Source of the DNA: Pseudocoprococcus catus
Lineage (GTDB): Bacteria > Bacillota > Clostridia > Lachnospirales > Lachnospiraceae
Direction of reading: 5' to 3'
Assembly (NCBI RefSeq): GCF_902381825.1
Contig: NZ_LR698973.1
Coordinates: forward strand, 784,353-848,352
Length of the DNA stretch: 64,000 nucleotides
A model generated the notes under the pieces. It was not told where the DNA came from. It was given only the letters and a program-made list of their open reading frames with translations, and searched no databases. Both the position numbers and the translations under genes were made by a program. The first letter of the stretch is position 1. Each line of letters begins with the position of its first letter. This document shows positions 17,452 through 26,130 of this stretch, piece after piece.

Positions 17452-18335
17452 TGAGTAAAGTAGACGGCGTTAAAGCAATTAATAAAGTCACTTTTGGACA
17501 GCGCCTGAAAGCTTATAAAAGAAGCAAATTATCTTTCCTTCTGGCAGTACTTGTTTTACTTTCAGCGATTATTACGATTGGTGTGCTGGGTTACCTGATA
17601 TTTTATATTTTGATTAAGGGCGTCCCAAATCTCAGTCCAGACCTGTTCTCATTGACTTACACATCAGAAAATGTGTCCATGATTCCGGCGATCATTAATA
17701 CGCTGATTATGACGATTCTGGCTCTTTTGATCGCAGTACCGCTTGGTATTTTCTCAGCTATTTATATGGTTGAGTATGCTAAAAAAGGAAATAAGCTGGT
17801 AGGCGTTGTCAGTGTGACAACGGAAACACTGGCAGGTATTCCTTCTATTGTCTATGGCCTTTTCGGTATGCTATTTTTCGTTACCTATTGCCATTGGAAA
17901 TATTCTATACTGGCCGGTGCATTTACTCTCTCCATTATGATTCTGCCATCTATTATGCGTACGACGCAGGAAGCTCTTTTGTCGGTGCCGGATTCATTCC
18001 GTGAAGGTAGTTACGGACTGGGAGCCGGAAAATTGAGAACGGTTTTCAGAATTGTTCTGCCGTCAGCAATTCCGGGTATACTGGCAGGTATTATTCTGGC
18101 CATCGGTCGTATTGTGGGTGAAACTGCCGCATTGATTTTTACGGCAGGAACCGTGCCGGATATTGCAAAAAACCTGATGTCATCCGGACGAACACTGGCG
18201 GTTCATATGTATGTGTTATCCGGTGAAGGACTGCATACGGATCAGGCTTATGCAACGGCGGTTATGCTGTTGGTCGTTGTTATCATTATCAATGGATTAT
18301 CCACACTGATCGCCAAGAAATTTACGAAGGCCTAG
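17451..18335 (+). CDS. pstA: phosphate ABC transporter permease PstA
   Basis: 294 residues, six membrane helices. It shares GIPSIVYGLFGMLFF near residue 127, a loop REGSYGLGAGKLRTVFRIVL near 183 and GRIVGETAALIFTAG near 220 with PstA proteins. A GGAGGGAG site lies within the end of pstC just before the ATG. It pairs with PstC to form the phosphate channel. Confidence 0.95.
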   Translation: MSKVDGVKAINKVTFGQRLKAYKRSKLSFLLAVLVLLSAIITIGVLGYLIFYILIKGVPNLSPDLFSLTYTSENVSMIPAIINTLIMTILALLIAVPLGIFSAIYMVEYAKKGNKLVGVVSVTTETLAGIPSIVYGLFGMLFFVTYCHWKYSILAGAFTLSIMILPSIMRTTQEALLSVPDSFREGSYGLGAGKLRTVFRIVLPSAIPGILAGIILAIGRIVGETAALIFTAGTVPDIAKNLMSSGRTLAVHMYVLSGEGLHTDQAYATAVMLLVVVIIINGLSTLIAKKFTKA

Positions 18336-18356
18336 AAGAAAGAGAAAGGAATAGAT

Positions 18357-19109
18357 ATGGATAAATTTAATGTAGAACATCTTGATTTATATTATGGTGA
18401 TTTCAAGGCGCTCAAGGATATCAACCTGAAGCTTCCGGCCAACGAGATCACCGCATTTATCGGACCGTCCGGCTGCGGTAAATCAACATTTTTAAAATCA
18501 CTGAATCGTATGAATGATCTGGTGGAGGGATGCAAGATTACCGGTAAAGTGACGTTGGACGGTGAGGACATTTACGGATCGAATATGGACGTCAATGTGC
18601 TGAGAAAAAAAGTAGGTATGGTTTTCCAGAAACCGAATCCTTTTCCGATGAGTGTTTATGACAATATTACTTATGGACCGAGAACCCATGGTATCCATAA
18701 AAAATCCCAGTTGGACGAAATTGTAGAACGCTCACTGAGAGGAGCCGCTATTTGGGATGAATTAAAGGACAGATTAAATAAGAGTGCTCTGGGACTTTCC
18801 GGTGGACAGCAGCAGAGACTTTGCATTGCAAGAGCACTGGCTGTGCAGCCGGATGTCATTCTGATGGATGAGCCGACGTCTGCTTTGGACCCAATCTCAA
18901 CTTCCAAGATTGAAGATCTGGTTTTGGAATTGAAAAAAGATTATACCATCATCATGGTCACTCATAATATGCAGCAGGCGACCCGTGTTTCAGACAGAAC
19001 CGTCTTTTTCCTGCTGGGTGAAGTGATTGAAGATGGCAAAACAGAAGAGCTCTTCTCTATGCCGAGAGATAAGAGAACAGAAGATTATATCACAGGGAGG
19101 TTTGGCTAA
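18357..19109 (+). CDS. pstB: phosphate ABC transporter ATP-binding protein PstB
   Basis: 250 residues, the normal PstB length. Walker A is GPSGCGKST (residues 36-44), the Q-loop [19 protein letters not shown] is the PstB-specific form, the signature is [15 protein letters not shown], Walker B/D-loop is [12 protein letters not shown] and the switch His is in VTHNM. It supplies ATP energy to PstCA. Its stop overlaps the phoU start by one base. Confidence 0.97.
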   Translation: MDKFNVEHLDLYYGDFKALKDINLKLPANEITAFIGPSGCGKSTFLKSLNRMNDLVEGCKITGKVTLDGEDIYGSNMDVNVLRKKVGMVFQKPNPFPMSVYDNITYGPRTHGIHKKSQLDEIVERSLRGAAIWDELKDRLNKSALGLSGGQQQRLCIARALAVQPDVILMDEPTSALDPISTSKIEDLVLELKKDYTIIMVTHNMQQATRVSDRTVFFLLGEVIEDGKTEELFSMPRDKRTEDYITGRFG

Positions 19110-19765
19110 TGCGCAATCGTTTCGATTTACAGTTAAAGCAGCTTAATGACGAAATTATTGAGATGGGTAATATGATTGAGAGAGCCATCGAAATGGGTGT
19201 TTATGCCCTGATTGGTCACGATACGGATAAAGCAAAGCAGACCATTGATTATGATATGGATATTGATCACATGGAACGCGACATTGAGGCACTGTGTATG
19301 AAACTCCTGCTCCAGCAGCAGCCGGTGGCAAGAGATTTGAGACAGATTTCTTCAGCATTGAAGATGATCACAGATATGGAGCGAATCGGTGATCAGGCCT
19401 CGGATATTGCGGAGTTATCGCTGCAACTGGGAGATGTATCTGATATTGATGAAATATCATTGATTCAGAAAATGGCCAATGAGACGATGATGATGGTTGT
19501 CCGCGGTACAGAGGCATATGTAACAAAAGACCTGGATGTAGCCCACAATGTTATTGATAATGATGATGTGGTAGATGATCTCTTTGATCAGATTAAAATG
19601 GCACTGGTTAAGCGTATCCAGGATAATCATGTAAAGAGTTTTGAGGCGGCGGATCTGTTGATGGTGGCTAAATACTTTGAACGTATCGGTGATCATGCCA
19701 CCAATATTGCTGAATGGGTGATTTATTCTATTACAGGTAAGCATGTAGATGAGGCAGATAATTAA
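19109..19765 (+). CDS. phoU: phosphate transport regulator PhoU
   Basis: 218 residues made of two three-helix bundles with the PhoU signatures: MERDIEALCMKLLL then QPVARDLRQISSALKMITDMERIGDQ-type helix in the first half and DLLMVAKYFERIGDHATNIAEW in the second. PhoU represses the phosphate response and modulates Pst activity, binding metal through E/DxxxD sites. No PhoR/PhoB pair is in the window. Confidence 0.95.
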   Translation: MRNRFDLQLKQLNDEIIEMGNMIERAIEMGVYALIGHDTDKAKQTIDYDMDIDHMERDIEALCMKLLLQQQPVARDLRQISSALKMITDMERIGDQASDIAELSLQLGDVSDIDEISLIQKMANETMMMVVRGTEAYVTKDLDVAHNVIDNDDVVDDLFDQIKMALVKRIQDNHVKSFEAADLLMVAKYFERIGDHATNIAEWVIYSITGKHVDEADN

Positions 19766-19811
19766 GCCGTGCAATGAGATTGCAGGAGAGATAAAAGAAA
19801 GGCGGGAGAGA

Positions 19812-20069
19812 ATGATGATGAAGCGTATGTGGTATAAACTGAATATTCTGGCACTGAGAAAACATGTGCGTCCTGTCAGCTTGTTCCTGCTGGTGCATAC
19901 ACTGCTCTGGTGTGATCTGACATGGCTGATTTGTCAGATTGGATGCGATATCCTGGAGATACCAAAGGCATTATATCAGATGAATATCCTTCTGATCACA
20001 GCCTATGCAGGTGTCTTTGGCGGACTGATCGGCGGAATGATCTATCTGATGCATGAAAATCTGACCTGA
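19812..20069 (+). CDS. small two-helix membrane protein after phoU
   Basis: Up to 85 residues. Three consecutive ATG codons (19812, 19815, 19818) follow GCGGGAG at 19803-19808, so the start is uncertain by one or two residues; the longer frame starting inside phoU has no ribosome-binding site. A basic N-terminus (KRMWYKLNILALRKHVRP) is followed by two hydrophobic helices (about 23-42 and 57-78, the latter Gly-rich). I do not recognise a family. Position at the end of the pst operon suggests co-expression with phosphate uptake. Confidence 0.55.
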   Translation: MMMKRMWYKLNILALRKHVRPVSLFLLVHTLLWCDLTWLICQIGCDILEIPKALYQMNILLITAYAGVFGGLIGGMIYLMHENLT

Positions 20070-20132
20070 ATACAGAAAGGATGTCTGTAAGCAGAAACGA
20101 ATTCCGTATTAGGATATGCGAGCGAGTCTTGA

Positions 20133-20169
20133 AATCATAAGAAACACGCTTCGTGAGTTTCTTATGATT
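20133..20169. repeat. hairpin in the post-phoU intergenic region
   Basis: Perfect 13-bp inverted repeat AATCATAAGAAAC (20133-20145) / GTTTCTTATGATT (20157-20169) with an 11-base loop that itself contains CACG/CGTG. No T-tract follows, so it is not a simple terminator. Confidence 0.85.
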
Positions 20170-20181
20170 ATCGCGACAGTC

Positions 20182-20212
20182 GCCAAGGCCTCATGCAAGC
20201 ATGGGCTTTGGC
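20182..20212. repeat. second hairpin in the post-phoU intergenic region
   Basis: GCCAAGGCC-T-CATGC pairs with GCATG-GGCTTTGGC around an AA loop, with one bulge and one G-U pair. It lies 12 bases after the previous hairpin. Confidence 0.7.
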
Positions 20213-20230
20213 TCATTGCTTGCGTAAATA

Positions 20231-20275
20231 AAAGTGACCCGTATGCTGTGGAAATCACGGTATACGGGTCATTTT
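20231..20275 (+). terminator. terminator-like hairpin ending the pst operon
   Basis: TGACCCGTAT (20235-20244) pairs with ATACGGGTCA (20262-20271), followed by TTTTC; inner GTG/CAC pairs extend it. The remaining gap from 20276 to 20547 shows nothing I can name. Confidence 0.7.
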
Positions 20276-20547
20276 CAGATTGTTTGTAAAACACGGAAAT
20301 CTGCGGAGCCTGCCATAAACCGGCCTATGATCATTCATTATATCCGTCCGGCAGAATGTACAGAGAATCAATGGAATGTTGTATGTAAGTGGTAGGAATA
20401 AAAGCATTCCTGGTTCCCGTGATATTCTGCACACAGCCGACAGCATCTGCCGTATCGCAGACAGGTACCGTAGATTTAAGCGTTAGTATGATTATAACAT
20501 TTTGCATAGTAAATAGCAACGATTAAAATCATGAAGAATTATGAAAA

Positions 20548-20593
20548 ATAGCCATATATCTGTGAAAAAAATAGCCATATATCTGTGAAAAGA
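20548..20593. repeat. two tandem 23-bp direct repeats upstream of the GH25 gene
   Basis: ATAGCCATATATCTGTGAAA occurs at 20548 and again at 20571, a 23-base period with one mismatch per unit. It ends about 85 bp before the GH25 start. The spacing of about two helix turns suits paired protein-binding sites, but no regulator is implied by the sequence. Confidence 0.85.
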
Positions 20594-20676
20594 GGTTGCA
20601 TTTAGATGGAGCAACTGGTAAGCTAGAATAGGAAATGATAATGACAGATATAGAGACAACAAAGGAGTAGAGGAAA

Positions 20677-23193
20677 ATGAAAAAGTTTATATCTGCAATA
20701 TGTGTCATAGCGTTGATGATGCCGTCGACATTATCAGCTTTTGCAGATGCGGGAACAGCGGACAATCTGAGCGGACAGCAGGCTGTTGTGGTAGATGTCG
20801 CTGACAGTACGGAGAATGCCGCAGAAACGGAGACAGAAACAGTTGTTGAGACAGAAAGTGCTTCTGTTGTATCAACAGAGAAGGCTTCCGATACAAAAGC
20901 GACGTCAGATACATCAAAGGCATCTGAGACAGAGATTATGGATGAGACGGAGGATGAACCGGAAGTAGACCCGCAGTATGCAGATGATCCGCAGTATTGG
21001 AAGGAAATGAAGAAACAGTATGGTGTTGCAACAATGAGTGCAGTACCGGATGAGTATATACATAATTCCAGATTCTCAGACTGTGTTGTAAGATATGGTG
21101 TGGATGTATCCAGTTATCAGGAAGATATTGACTGGGCGAAGGCAAAGGACGATGGGGTTGAATTTGCTATTATCCGTGCCGGATACAGAGGATGGGGAAG
21201 TGCCGGCAATCCGGGCAAGGATCCGTACTTGATTAAGAATATTGAGGGAGCACAAGCCCAGGGCATCAGAGTTGGTGTGTACATTTATTCCCAGGCCATT
21301 ACACCGGATGAGGCAAGGCAGGAAGTGGACTGGGTGATCGGATGGCTGCAGGGGCATCAGATCGATCTGCCGATGGTTTTGGATTATGAATATGCTGAAA
21401 GCTATGGCGCTTTAACAGGACGACTTTACAATGCGAATTTATCCCGTCAGGCAGCTACGAATGTGTGTCTTGCGTTCTGTGATTATGCAAGTCAGAAAGG
21501 CTATATACCGATGGTCTATGCGAACAAAGGGATGCTGGAGAATAATCTGAATGCATCTGCTATCAGCGAGAAGTATCCGATTTGGCTGGCACATTATACA
21601 TATCAGACCGGATATACGGGGGATTATGACTTCTGGCAGTATAGTTCACAGACGACTGTAGATGGCATTCCTGGATCCGTAGATGGCGATTTCTGGTATG
21701 AAGATGCTGACAACTATGAAGTGACTTTAGACAACTATACAGCTCCTCAGTGCATGGAAGCCGGAGAGGGATTTTCTGTTGAGGGAAGAGTTTCCTCTGG
21801 ATTGAAGTTGGATGCGGTTACAGTCGGTGTTTATGATAGAAATAATCATCAGGTAACAGGCGGAACTGCTTATCCGGGAACTTATACATACGATCTTTCA
21901 GCATTAGACGCATCAGTGAAGATCAGCGGCCTTTCTGGTGGTATGTACCATTATAAAGTAATTGTGCAGGATTCAGAGGGAGAGCATCAGATGCTGGATA
22001 AGGTTTTCTCTGTATGCAGTAACTCCCCGACGATTCAGGATGGTACTTATCTGATTGCATCAGCAAAGAACCAGAATAAGGTACTTTCTGTTGATAACAA
22101 CAGAAATACATCAGGCACAAATATTTTGCTCTGGAATCGTGCGGAAATTCCATATCGCCAGTTCCAGTTTACTTATCAGGGAAATGGTTATTATAAGATT
22201 AAGAATATGGGCTCTGGGTTATATCTCTCAGCAGCAGGGCAGAGAGGTTCATCGGGAACCAATGTAGAACAATCTTCATCAGCAACCTTATGGCAGGTGC
22301 TGCCTGATGGTGCAGGCGGTTATTATATTGTTCCGAACTGTTCGTACACAAGCTGTTTGGATCTGTATACAGGTATACCTGATAATGGCAAGAATATAGA
22401 CCTTTGGAATTACAATATGCGAGGATCACAGCGCTGGTATCTGATCAGTTCATCAGCTAAGCCGTCCATCAGCGGTCAGACTATACCGGGCAATATGCAG
22501 CAGGGATCGTCATTCAGCATTCGGGGCACAGTTTCATCAAGCGAGAAGATCACATCTGTGACAGTTGGTGCTTACGATACGAATGGCAGAATGAAGATTG
22601 GAAAGACAGCGCAGACAAATGCAAAGGGCTATAATCTGAAGAATCTTGATACAAGCATTAAGTTCGGCTCATTGCCGGCAGGTGCCTATCGTTATAAGGT
22701 AACCGTAAAGACAACCACTGGCACCTATACATTGATTAACCGGATTTTTATGGTGAAGAGCAATGGCAGAACTGTTTCTAATGGTACCTATCGACTGGTT
22801 CTGGCTCAGAATAAGAATTATGCCATTTCGGTTGATCGTGACGGAAAAACGTCGGGGACGAATCTTCTTTTGTGGGCAAATAGAAATGTTGCTTTCAGGC
22901 GATTTAAGTTCACCTATCAGAGCAATGGTTACTACACAATTAAGAACGAAGGTTCTGGTCTGTATCTTTCTGTAAAAGGACAGGGATCGGCATCCGGTTC
23001 TAATGTAGAATTGTCTTCATCAGCAACGCAGTGGCAGGTACTTCCGGATGGCACAGGAAGCTATTATCTGGTTCCGAAATGCTCCTCAACAAGCTGCCTG
23101 GATATGTACAGTGGTATTCCGGCGAATGGCAAGAATATCGAAATTTGGAATTATAATATGGGTAAAGCTCAGCGTTGGAGCCTTGTTAAATAA
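20677..23193 (+). CDS. secreted GH25 lysozyme with GBS-Bsp-like and ricin-like modules
   Basis: 838 residues with GGAG before the ATG. Signal peptide 1-24 (STLSAFADA), Thr/Glu-rich linker to about 105, GH25 domain about 139-345. The catalytic acids are Asp143 (YGVDVSS) and Asp236/Glu238 (VLDYEYA), with FWQYSS near 325 closing the barrel. Then come two GBS-Bsp-like modules (about 347-440, 595-690), each followed by a ricin-like beta-trefoil module (about 445-590, 695-838; GTNILLWNR, GNGYYKIKN, QRWYL). GH25 enzymes hydrolyse N-acetylmuramyl linkages. The C-terminal half closely parallels the tail lysozyme at 8732-11227. Confidence 0.93.
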   Translation: MKKFISAICVIALMMPSTLSAFADAGTADNLSGQQAVVVDVADSTENAAETETETVVETESASVVSTEKASDTKATSDTSKASETEIMDETEDEPEVDPQYADDPQYWKEMKKQYGVATMSAVPDEYIHNSRFSDCVVRYGVDVSSYQEDIDWAKAKDDGVEFAIIRAGYRGWGSAGNPGKDPYLIKNIEGAQAQGIRVGVYIYSQAITPDEARQEVDWVIGWLQGHQIDLPMVLDYEYAESYGALTGRLYNANLSRQAATNVCLAFCDYASQKGYIPMVYANKGMLENNLNASAISEKYPIWLAHYTYQTGYTGDYDFWQYSSQTTVDGIPGSVDGDFWYEDADNYEVTLDNYTAPQCMEAGEGFSVEGRVSSGLKLDAVTVGVYDRNNHQVTGGTAYPGTYTYDLSALDASVKISGLSGGMYHYKVIVQDSEGEHQMLDKVFSVCSNSPTIQDGTYLIASAKNQNKVLSVDNNRNTSGTNILLWNRAEIPYRQFQFTYQGNGYYKIKNMGSGLYLSAAGQRGSSGTNVEQSSSATLWQVLPDGAGGYYIVPNCSYTSCLDLYTGIPDNGKNIDLWNYNMRGSQRWYLISSSAKPSISGQTIPGNMQQGSSFSIRGTVSSSEKITSVTVGAYDTNGRMKIGKTAQTNAKGYNLKNLDTSIKFGSLPAGAYRYKVTVKTTTGTYTLINRIFMVKSNGRTVSNGTYRLVLAQNKNYAISVDRDGKTSGTNLLLWANRNVAFRRFKFTYQSNGYYTIKNEGSGLYLSVKGQGSASGSNVELSSSATQWQVLPDGTGSYYLVPKCSSTSCLDMYSGIPANGKNIEIWNYNMGKAQRWSLVK

Positions 23194-23203
23194 CTGTTCA
23201 AAA

Positions 23204-23238
23204 CTCACTTCCGAAATGCCATACATTTTGGAAGTGAG
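23204..23238 (+). terminator. hairpin after the GH25 gene
   Basis: A 15-bp stem (23204-23218 with 23224-23238, one G-U pair) and 5-base loop 10 bases past the stop codon. There is only a short T-containing tail, so termination may be partial. Confidence 0.65.
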
Positions 23239-23273
23239 ATACTTTGTCAGAGAATCAAAAGGATGGTGGGCAG

Positions 23274-23579
23274 ATGATTACATCTGATGATATTCTATCC
23301 CTGAATTTTTATAACTATGGCAACCCTTTTACGGGAAGTTATCAGGGAATGCGATACCGTATCATCAAACAAAAAGAAGCAAAAGACGAAGAGGGCAATA
23401 TCCTGAAGGAGGAAGGGCTTTTGGCAGTAATCTGGCCAGAGCCCTTTGCTTATGAAAAGACACAGGATGCCCTTAAGACAACACAGCTTTTTCCTTTTAG
23501 TGAAGAGGGAAAAGCGCAAGTAATTGAATGGCTGAATGCGTCATGGGAAAAGGGGATTTATAAGAATGAAACAATATGA
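23274..23579 (+). CDS. small conserved-looking hypothetical protein
   Basis: 101 residues from the ATG at 23274 (the upstream TTG at 23244 lies in the region right after the hairpin and lacks a ribosome-binding site). The protein is acidic and cytosolic (ITSDDILSLNFYNYGNPF, then LLAVIWPEPFAYEKT). There are no Cys or membrane segments. I do not recognise a family. Its last 14 bases overlap the next gene, the FAD oxidoreductase, implying translational coupling and perhaps a shared role. Confidence 0.65.
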   Translation: MITSDDILSLNFYNYGNPFTGSYQGMRYRIIKQKEAKDEEGNILKEEGLLAVIWPEPFAYEKTQDALKTTQLFPFSEEGKAQVIEWLNASWEKGIYKNETI

Positions 23580-24942
23580 TGTGATTATTATCGGCGCAGG
23601 TCCTGGCGGTATTTATTCAGCCTGGGAACTGGCCATGAAGAAACCGGAATTGAAGATTGCCGTTTTTGAGAAGGGCAGAGAACTTGAGAAGAGAAAATGT
23701 CCGATTAATGGGGATACTGTCAAGAACTGTGTAGGATGTCCTTCCTGTGCCATTATGAGCGGTTTTGGCGGAGCCGGTGCATTTTCCGATGGTAAATACA
23801 ACATTACCAATGAATTCGGCGGAACACTGCATGAATACATTGGCAAGAAGAAAGCCATGGAACTGATGAGGTATGTAGATGATATCAATATGAGCCATGG
23901 CGGCGAAGGCACCCGGATGTACTCAACCGGCGATACAAAGTTTAAGAAGATTTGCATCCAGAATAACCTGCATCTGCTGGATGCTTCGGTCAGACACCTT
24001 GGCACGGATGTGAATTATATTGTGTTGGAGCAGCTTTTTGCGGAGCTGAAAGACAGAGTGGATTTCTTTTTCAACTGTGCTGTGGAGCATGTAACAAAAG
24101 AAGGCGAGGGCTATGGCGTTCATACTTCGGATGAGAGCTATTTTTGCAAACAGTGCATTATTTCCGTTGGACGAAGCGGCAGTAAGTGGATGGAGACCGT
24201 TTGTCAGGAGATGGATATTCCAACGAAATCCAATCGTGTGGATATTGGTGTCCGTGTTGAATTGCCTGCCGTTGTATTTTCGGATTTGACGGATGAACTC
24301 TATGAGAGTAAGATTGTATACAGAACAGAGAAATTCGAAGACCTGGTACGTACCTTCTGTATGAACCCGAAGGGCGCAGTTGTAGCGGAAAATACCAACG
24401 GTATTGTCACAGTGAATGGTCACAGCTATGAAAATCCGGAACTTCAAACAGAGAATACGAATTTTGCGCTTCTTGTGGCCAAACATTTCTCAGAGCCATT
24501 TAAAGACAGCAATGGTTACGGTGAAAGTATTGCCCGCCTCTCCAATATGTTGGGCGGCGGTGTGATCGTACAGCGTTTCGGTGATTTGATTCGGGGAAGA
24601 AGAAGTACAGAAAAACGTATCAGAGAGAGTCTTGTGGTACCGACATTGTCGGCTACACCGGGAGATTTGAGCCTTGTCCTTCCGAAGCGAATCCTTGATG
24701 GTATCATTGAGATGATCTATGCACTGGACAAGATCGCTCCGGGTACAGCTAATGCAGATACGCTGCTTTATGGCGTGGAAGTTAAGTTCTACAATATGGA
24801 AGTCTCTATTGATGAGAATCTTGAGACACGGCATAAAGGGCTGTATATCATTGGCGATGGCAGCGGTGTGACACACTCACTGTCCCATGCATCAGCCAGC
24901 GGCGTATTTGTGGCAAGACGCATTATGGAAGGCATCGAATAA
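23566..24942 (+). CDS. FAD-dependent oxidoreductase (COG2509-type)
   Basis: 458 residues from the ATG at 23566; the longer frame from 23536 lies inside the previous gene. The N-terminal dinucleotide fold has DVIIIGAGPGGIYSAWEL (Gly9, Gly11, Gly14). A Cys cluster (CPINGDTVKNCVGCPSC) follows near residue 45, then SGFGGAGAFSDGK. The C-terminus has GLYIIGDGSGVTHSLSHAS, the second FAD contact. It matches the uncharacterised FAD-dependent dehydrogenase family related to geranylgeranyl-reductase/HI0933-like flavoproteins. Substrate unknown. The Cys cluster could bind a metal or be redox-active. Its 3' end overlaps the convergent azlD by 20 bp. Confidence 0.85.
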   Translation: MKQYDVIIIGAGPGGIYSAWELAMKKPELKIAVFEKGRELEKRKCPINGDTVKNCVGCPSCAIMSGFGGAGAFSDGKYNITNEFGGTLHEYIGKKKAMELMRYVDDINMSHGGEGTRMYSTGDTKFKKICIQNNLHLLDASVRHLGTDVNYIVLEQLFAELKDRVDFFFNCAVEHVTKEGEGYGVHTSDESYFCKQCIISVGRSGSKWMETVCQEMDIPTKSNRVDIGVRVELPAVVFSDLTDELYESKIVYRTEKFEDLVRTFCMNPKGAVVAENTNGIVTVNGHSYENPELQTENTNFALLVAKHFSEPFKDSNGYGESIARLSNMLGGGVIVQRFGDLIRGRRSTEKRIRESLVVPTLSATPGDLSLVLPKRILDGIIEMIYALDKIAPGTANADTLLYGVEVKFYNMEVSIDENLETRHKGLYIIGDGSGVTHSLSHASASGVFVARRIMEGIE

Positions 24943-25246
24943 AAATCATATACAGAACAGTTCCGGCGGCCACGCTTAACAGCGTATTGCGTTTCCAGAG
25001 ATGGAGGATGACAACACCTGCAATGGCGATGACGGCGGCAATGGTTTCGGTGCCGAGGACAGTCAGTGGACCCTTCAGGCAGTAGATAACCAGAACAGCA
25101 ATAATAGCAGGCGGCAGTTTGTCGGCGATTTCTTTAAGGAAAGCCGGCATCTGCCGCTTTTTAAATACCAGAAACGGAAATGCGCGGATCAGAAAGGTGA
25201 TACCGGATGCGATGGCAATCAGCAAAATGGAATGTCCTGTATTCAT
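24923..25246 (-). CDS. azlD: branched-chain amino acid exporter small subunit AzlD
   Basis: 107 residues, four hydrophobic helices, with the AzlD features FLIRAFPFLVF near residue 18 and LPPAIIAVLVIYCL near 45. With AzlC it exports branched-chain amino acids or analogues. The start overlaps the azlC stop by one base. The 3' end overlaps the FAD oxidoreductase gene tail to tail. Confidence 0.88.
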   Translation of the reverse strand: MNTGHSILLIAIASGITFLIRAFPFLVFKKRQMPAFLKEIADKLPPAIIAVLVIYCLKGPLTVLGTETIAAVIAIAGVVILHLWKRNTLLSVAAGTVLYMIFIRCLP

Positions 25247-25941
25247 TACGGCAGCTCCTTTCTTCTTTCGGCCTGTGCAAAGGCTGTGACAAATAAAACG
25301 GTGATGATCAGTGCCGGCAGCAGGAAATTGCCTGAGCCGAAAATGAACAGACAGATAACGCCTGCCAGAAGCCCTGTAACGGCGCAGCGGCCGGCGGCTT
25401 TAGGATGGGCCAGCACCTGGTCCAACAGAATGACAACAAATAGTGCGGTCATGGAAAAATCAATACCGGTAAAGTCAAATGGCAGTACCTGACCAAGCAG
25501 AGCGCCGATGACAGAACCGATGATCCAGTAGCTTTGGTCAAACAGGTTGATAAGAAACCAGGCTGGTCGGTTCTTTTCCTCCGGATCTTCGTTTTTGCAG
25601 CTGCAGAGGACGGAATAAGTTTCATCCGACAGAGAAAAAATCATGTAGAGCTGCGTCTTCATTTTTTTGAAGGATTCAATAAACGACAGACCGTAAAAAA
25701 CGTGGCGGCTGTTGACGAAAAGTGTCGTGACGGCGACGGTTAGGGGCGAAGCGGCTGAAGCCAGCAGCGGCACAAGGACAAACTGCATGGAGCCGGCATA
25801 AAGAAAAAGACTGATGCAAAAAGCCCATATAAAATTAAAACCGGCCTGCTGAAGCACAATACCGAAAGCGATACCGAGAAAAATATAGCCGAATAGGACG
25901 GGAAGGGTCCTGGAAAAAGCGTATTTTATATATTTCTTCAT
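25246..25941 (-). CDS. azlC: branched-chain amino acid exporter large subunit AzlC
   Basis: 231 residues from the ATG at 25941 (GGAAGGA is about 10 bases upstream; the frame extends to 25977 but that region contains the ribosome-binding site). AzlC landmarks: FGYIFLGIAFGIVLQQAG near 15, SLFLYAGSMQFVLVPLL near 45 and NSRHVFYGLSF near 78. Membrane protein, works with AzlD as an exporter. Confidence 0.9.
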   Translation of the reverse strand: MKKYIKYAFSRTLPVLFGYIFLGIAFGIVLQQAGFNFIWAFCISLFLYAGSMQFVLVPLLASAASPLTVAVTTLFVNSRHVFYGLSFIESFKKMKTQLYMIFSLSDETYSVLCSCKNEDPEEKNRPAWFLINLFDQSYWIIGSVIGALLGQVLPFDFTGIDFSMTALFVVILLDQVLAHPKAAGRCAVTGLLAGVICLFIFGSGNFLLPALIITVLFVTAFAQAERRKELP

Positions 25942-26130
25942 TTCTCTATTTCCTTCCAAATATACTTTACTTATCATAGCAAGTTAATGAGAAAAAAGCA
26001 AATAGATACATCTGACGATGGGGGAGATTGTCTCAGTTCATTTACAGAAGAAAGGGCTTTTTTTTATGCCCGGGGACTGGTACAATAGATACAAAACGGT
26101 ATAAAAGAAAATGATATGGAGAGATAAAGA

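Noticed and set aside
20548..20593. Possible CRISPR (two 23-bp repeats)
   Set aside because: The units are directly abutting with no spacers and no cas genes are present.
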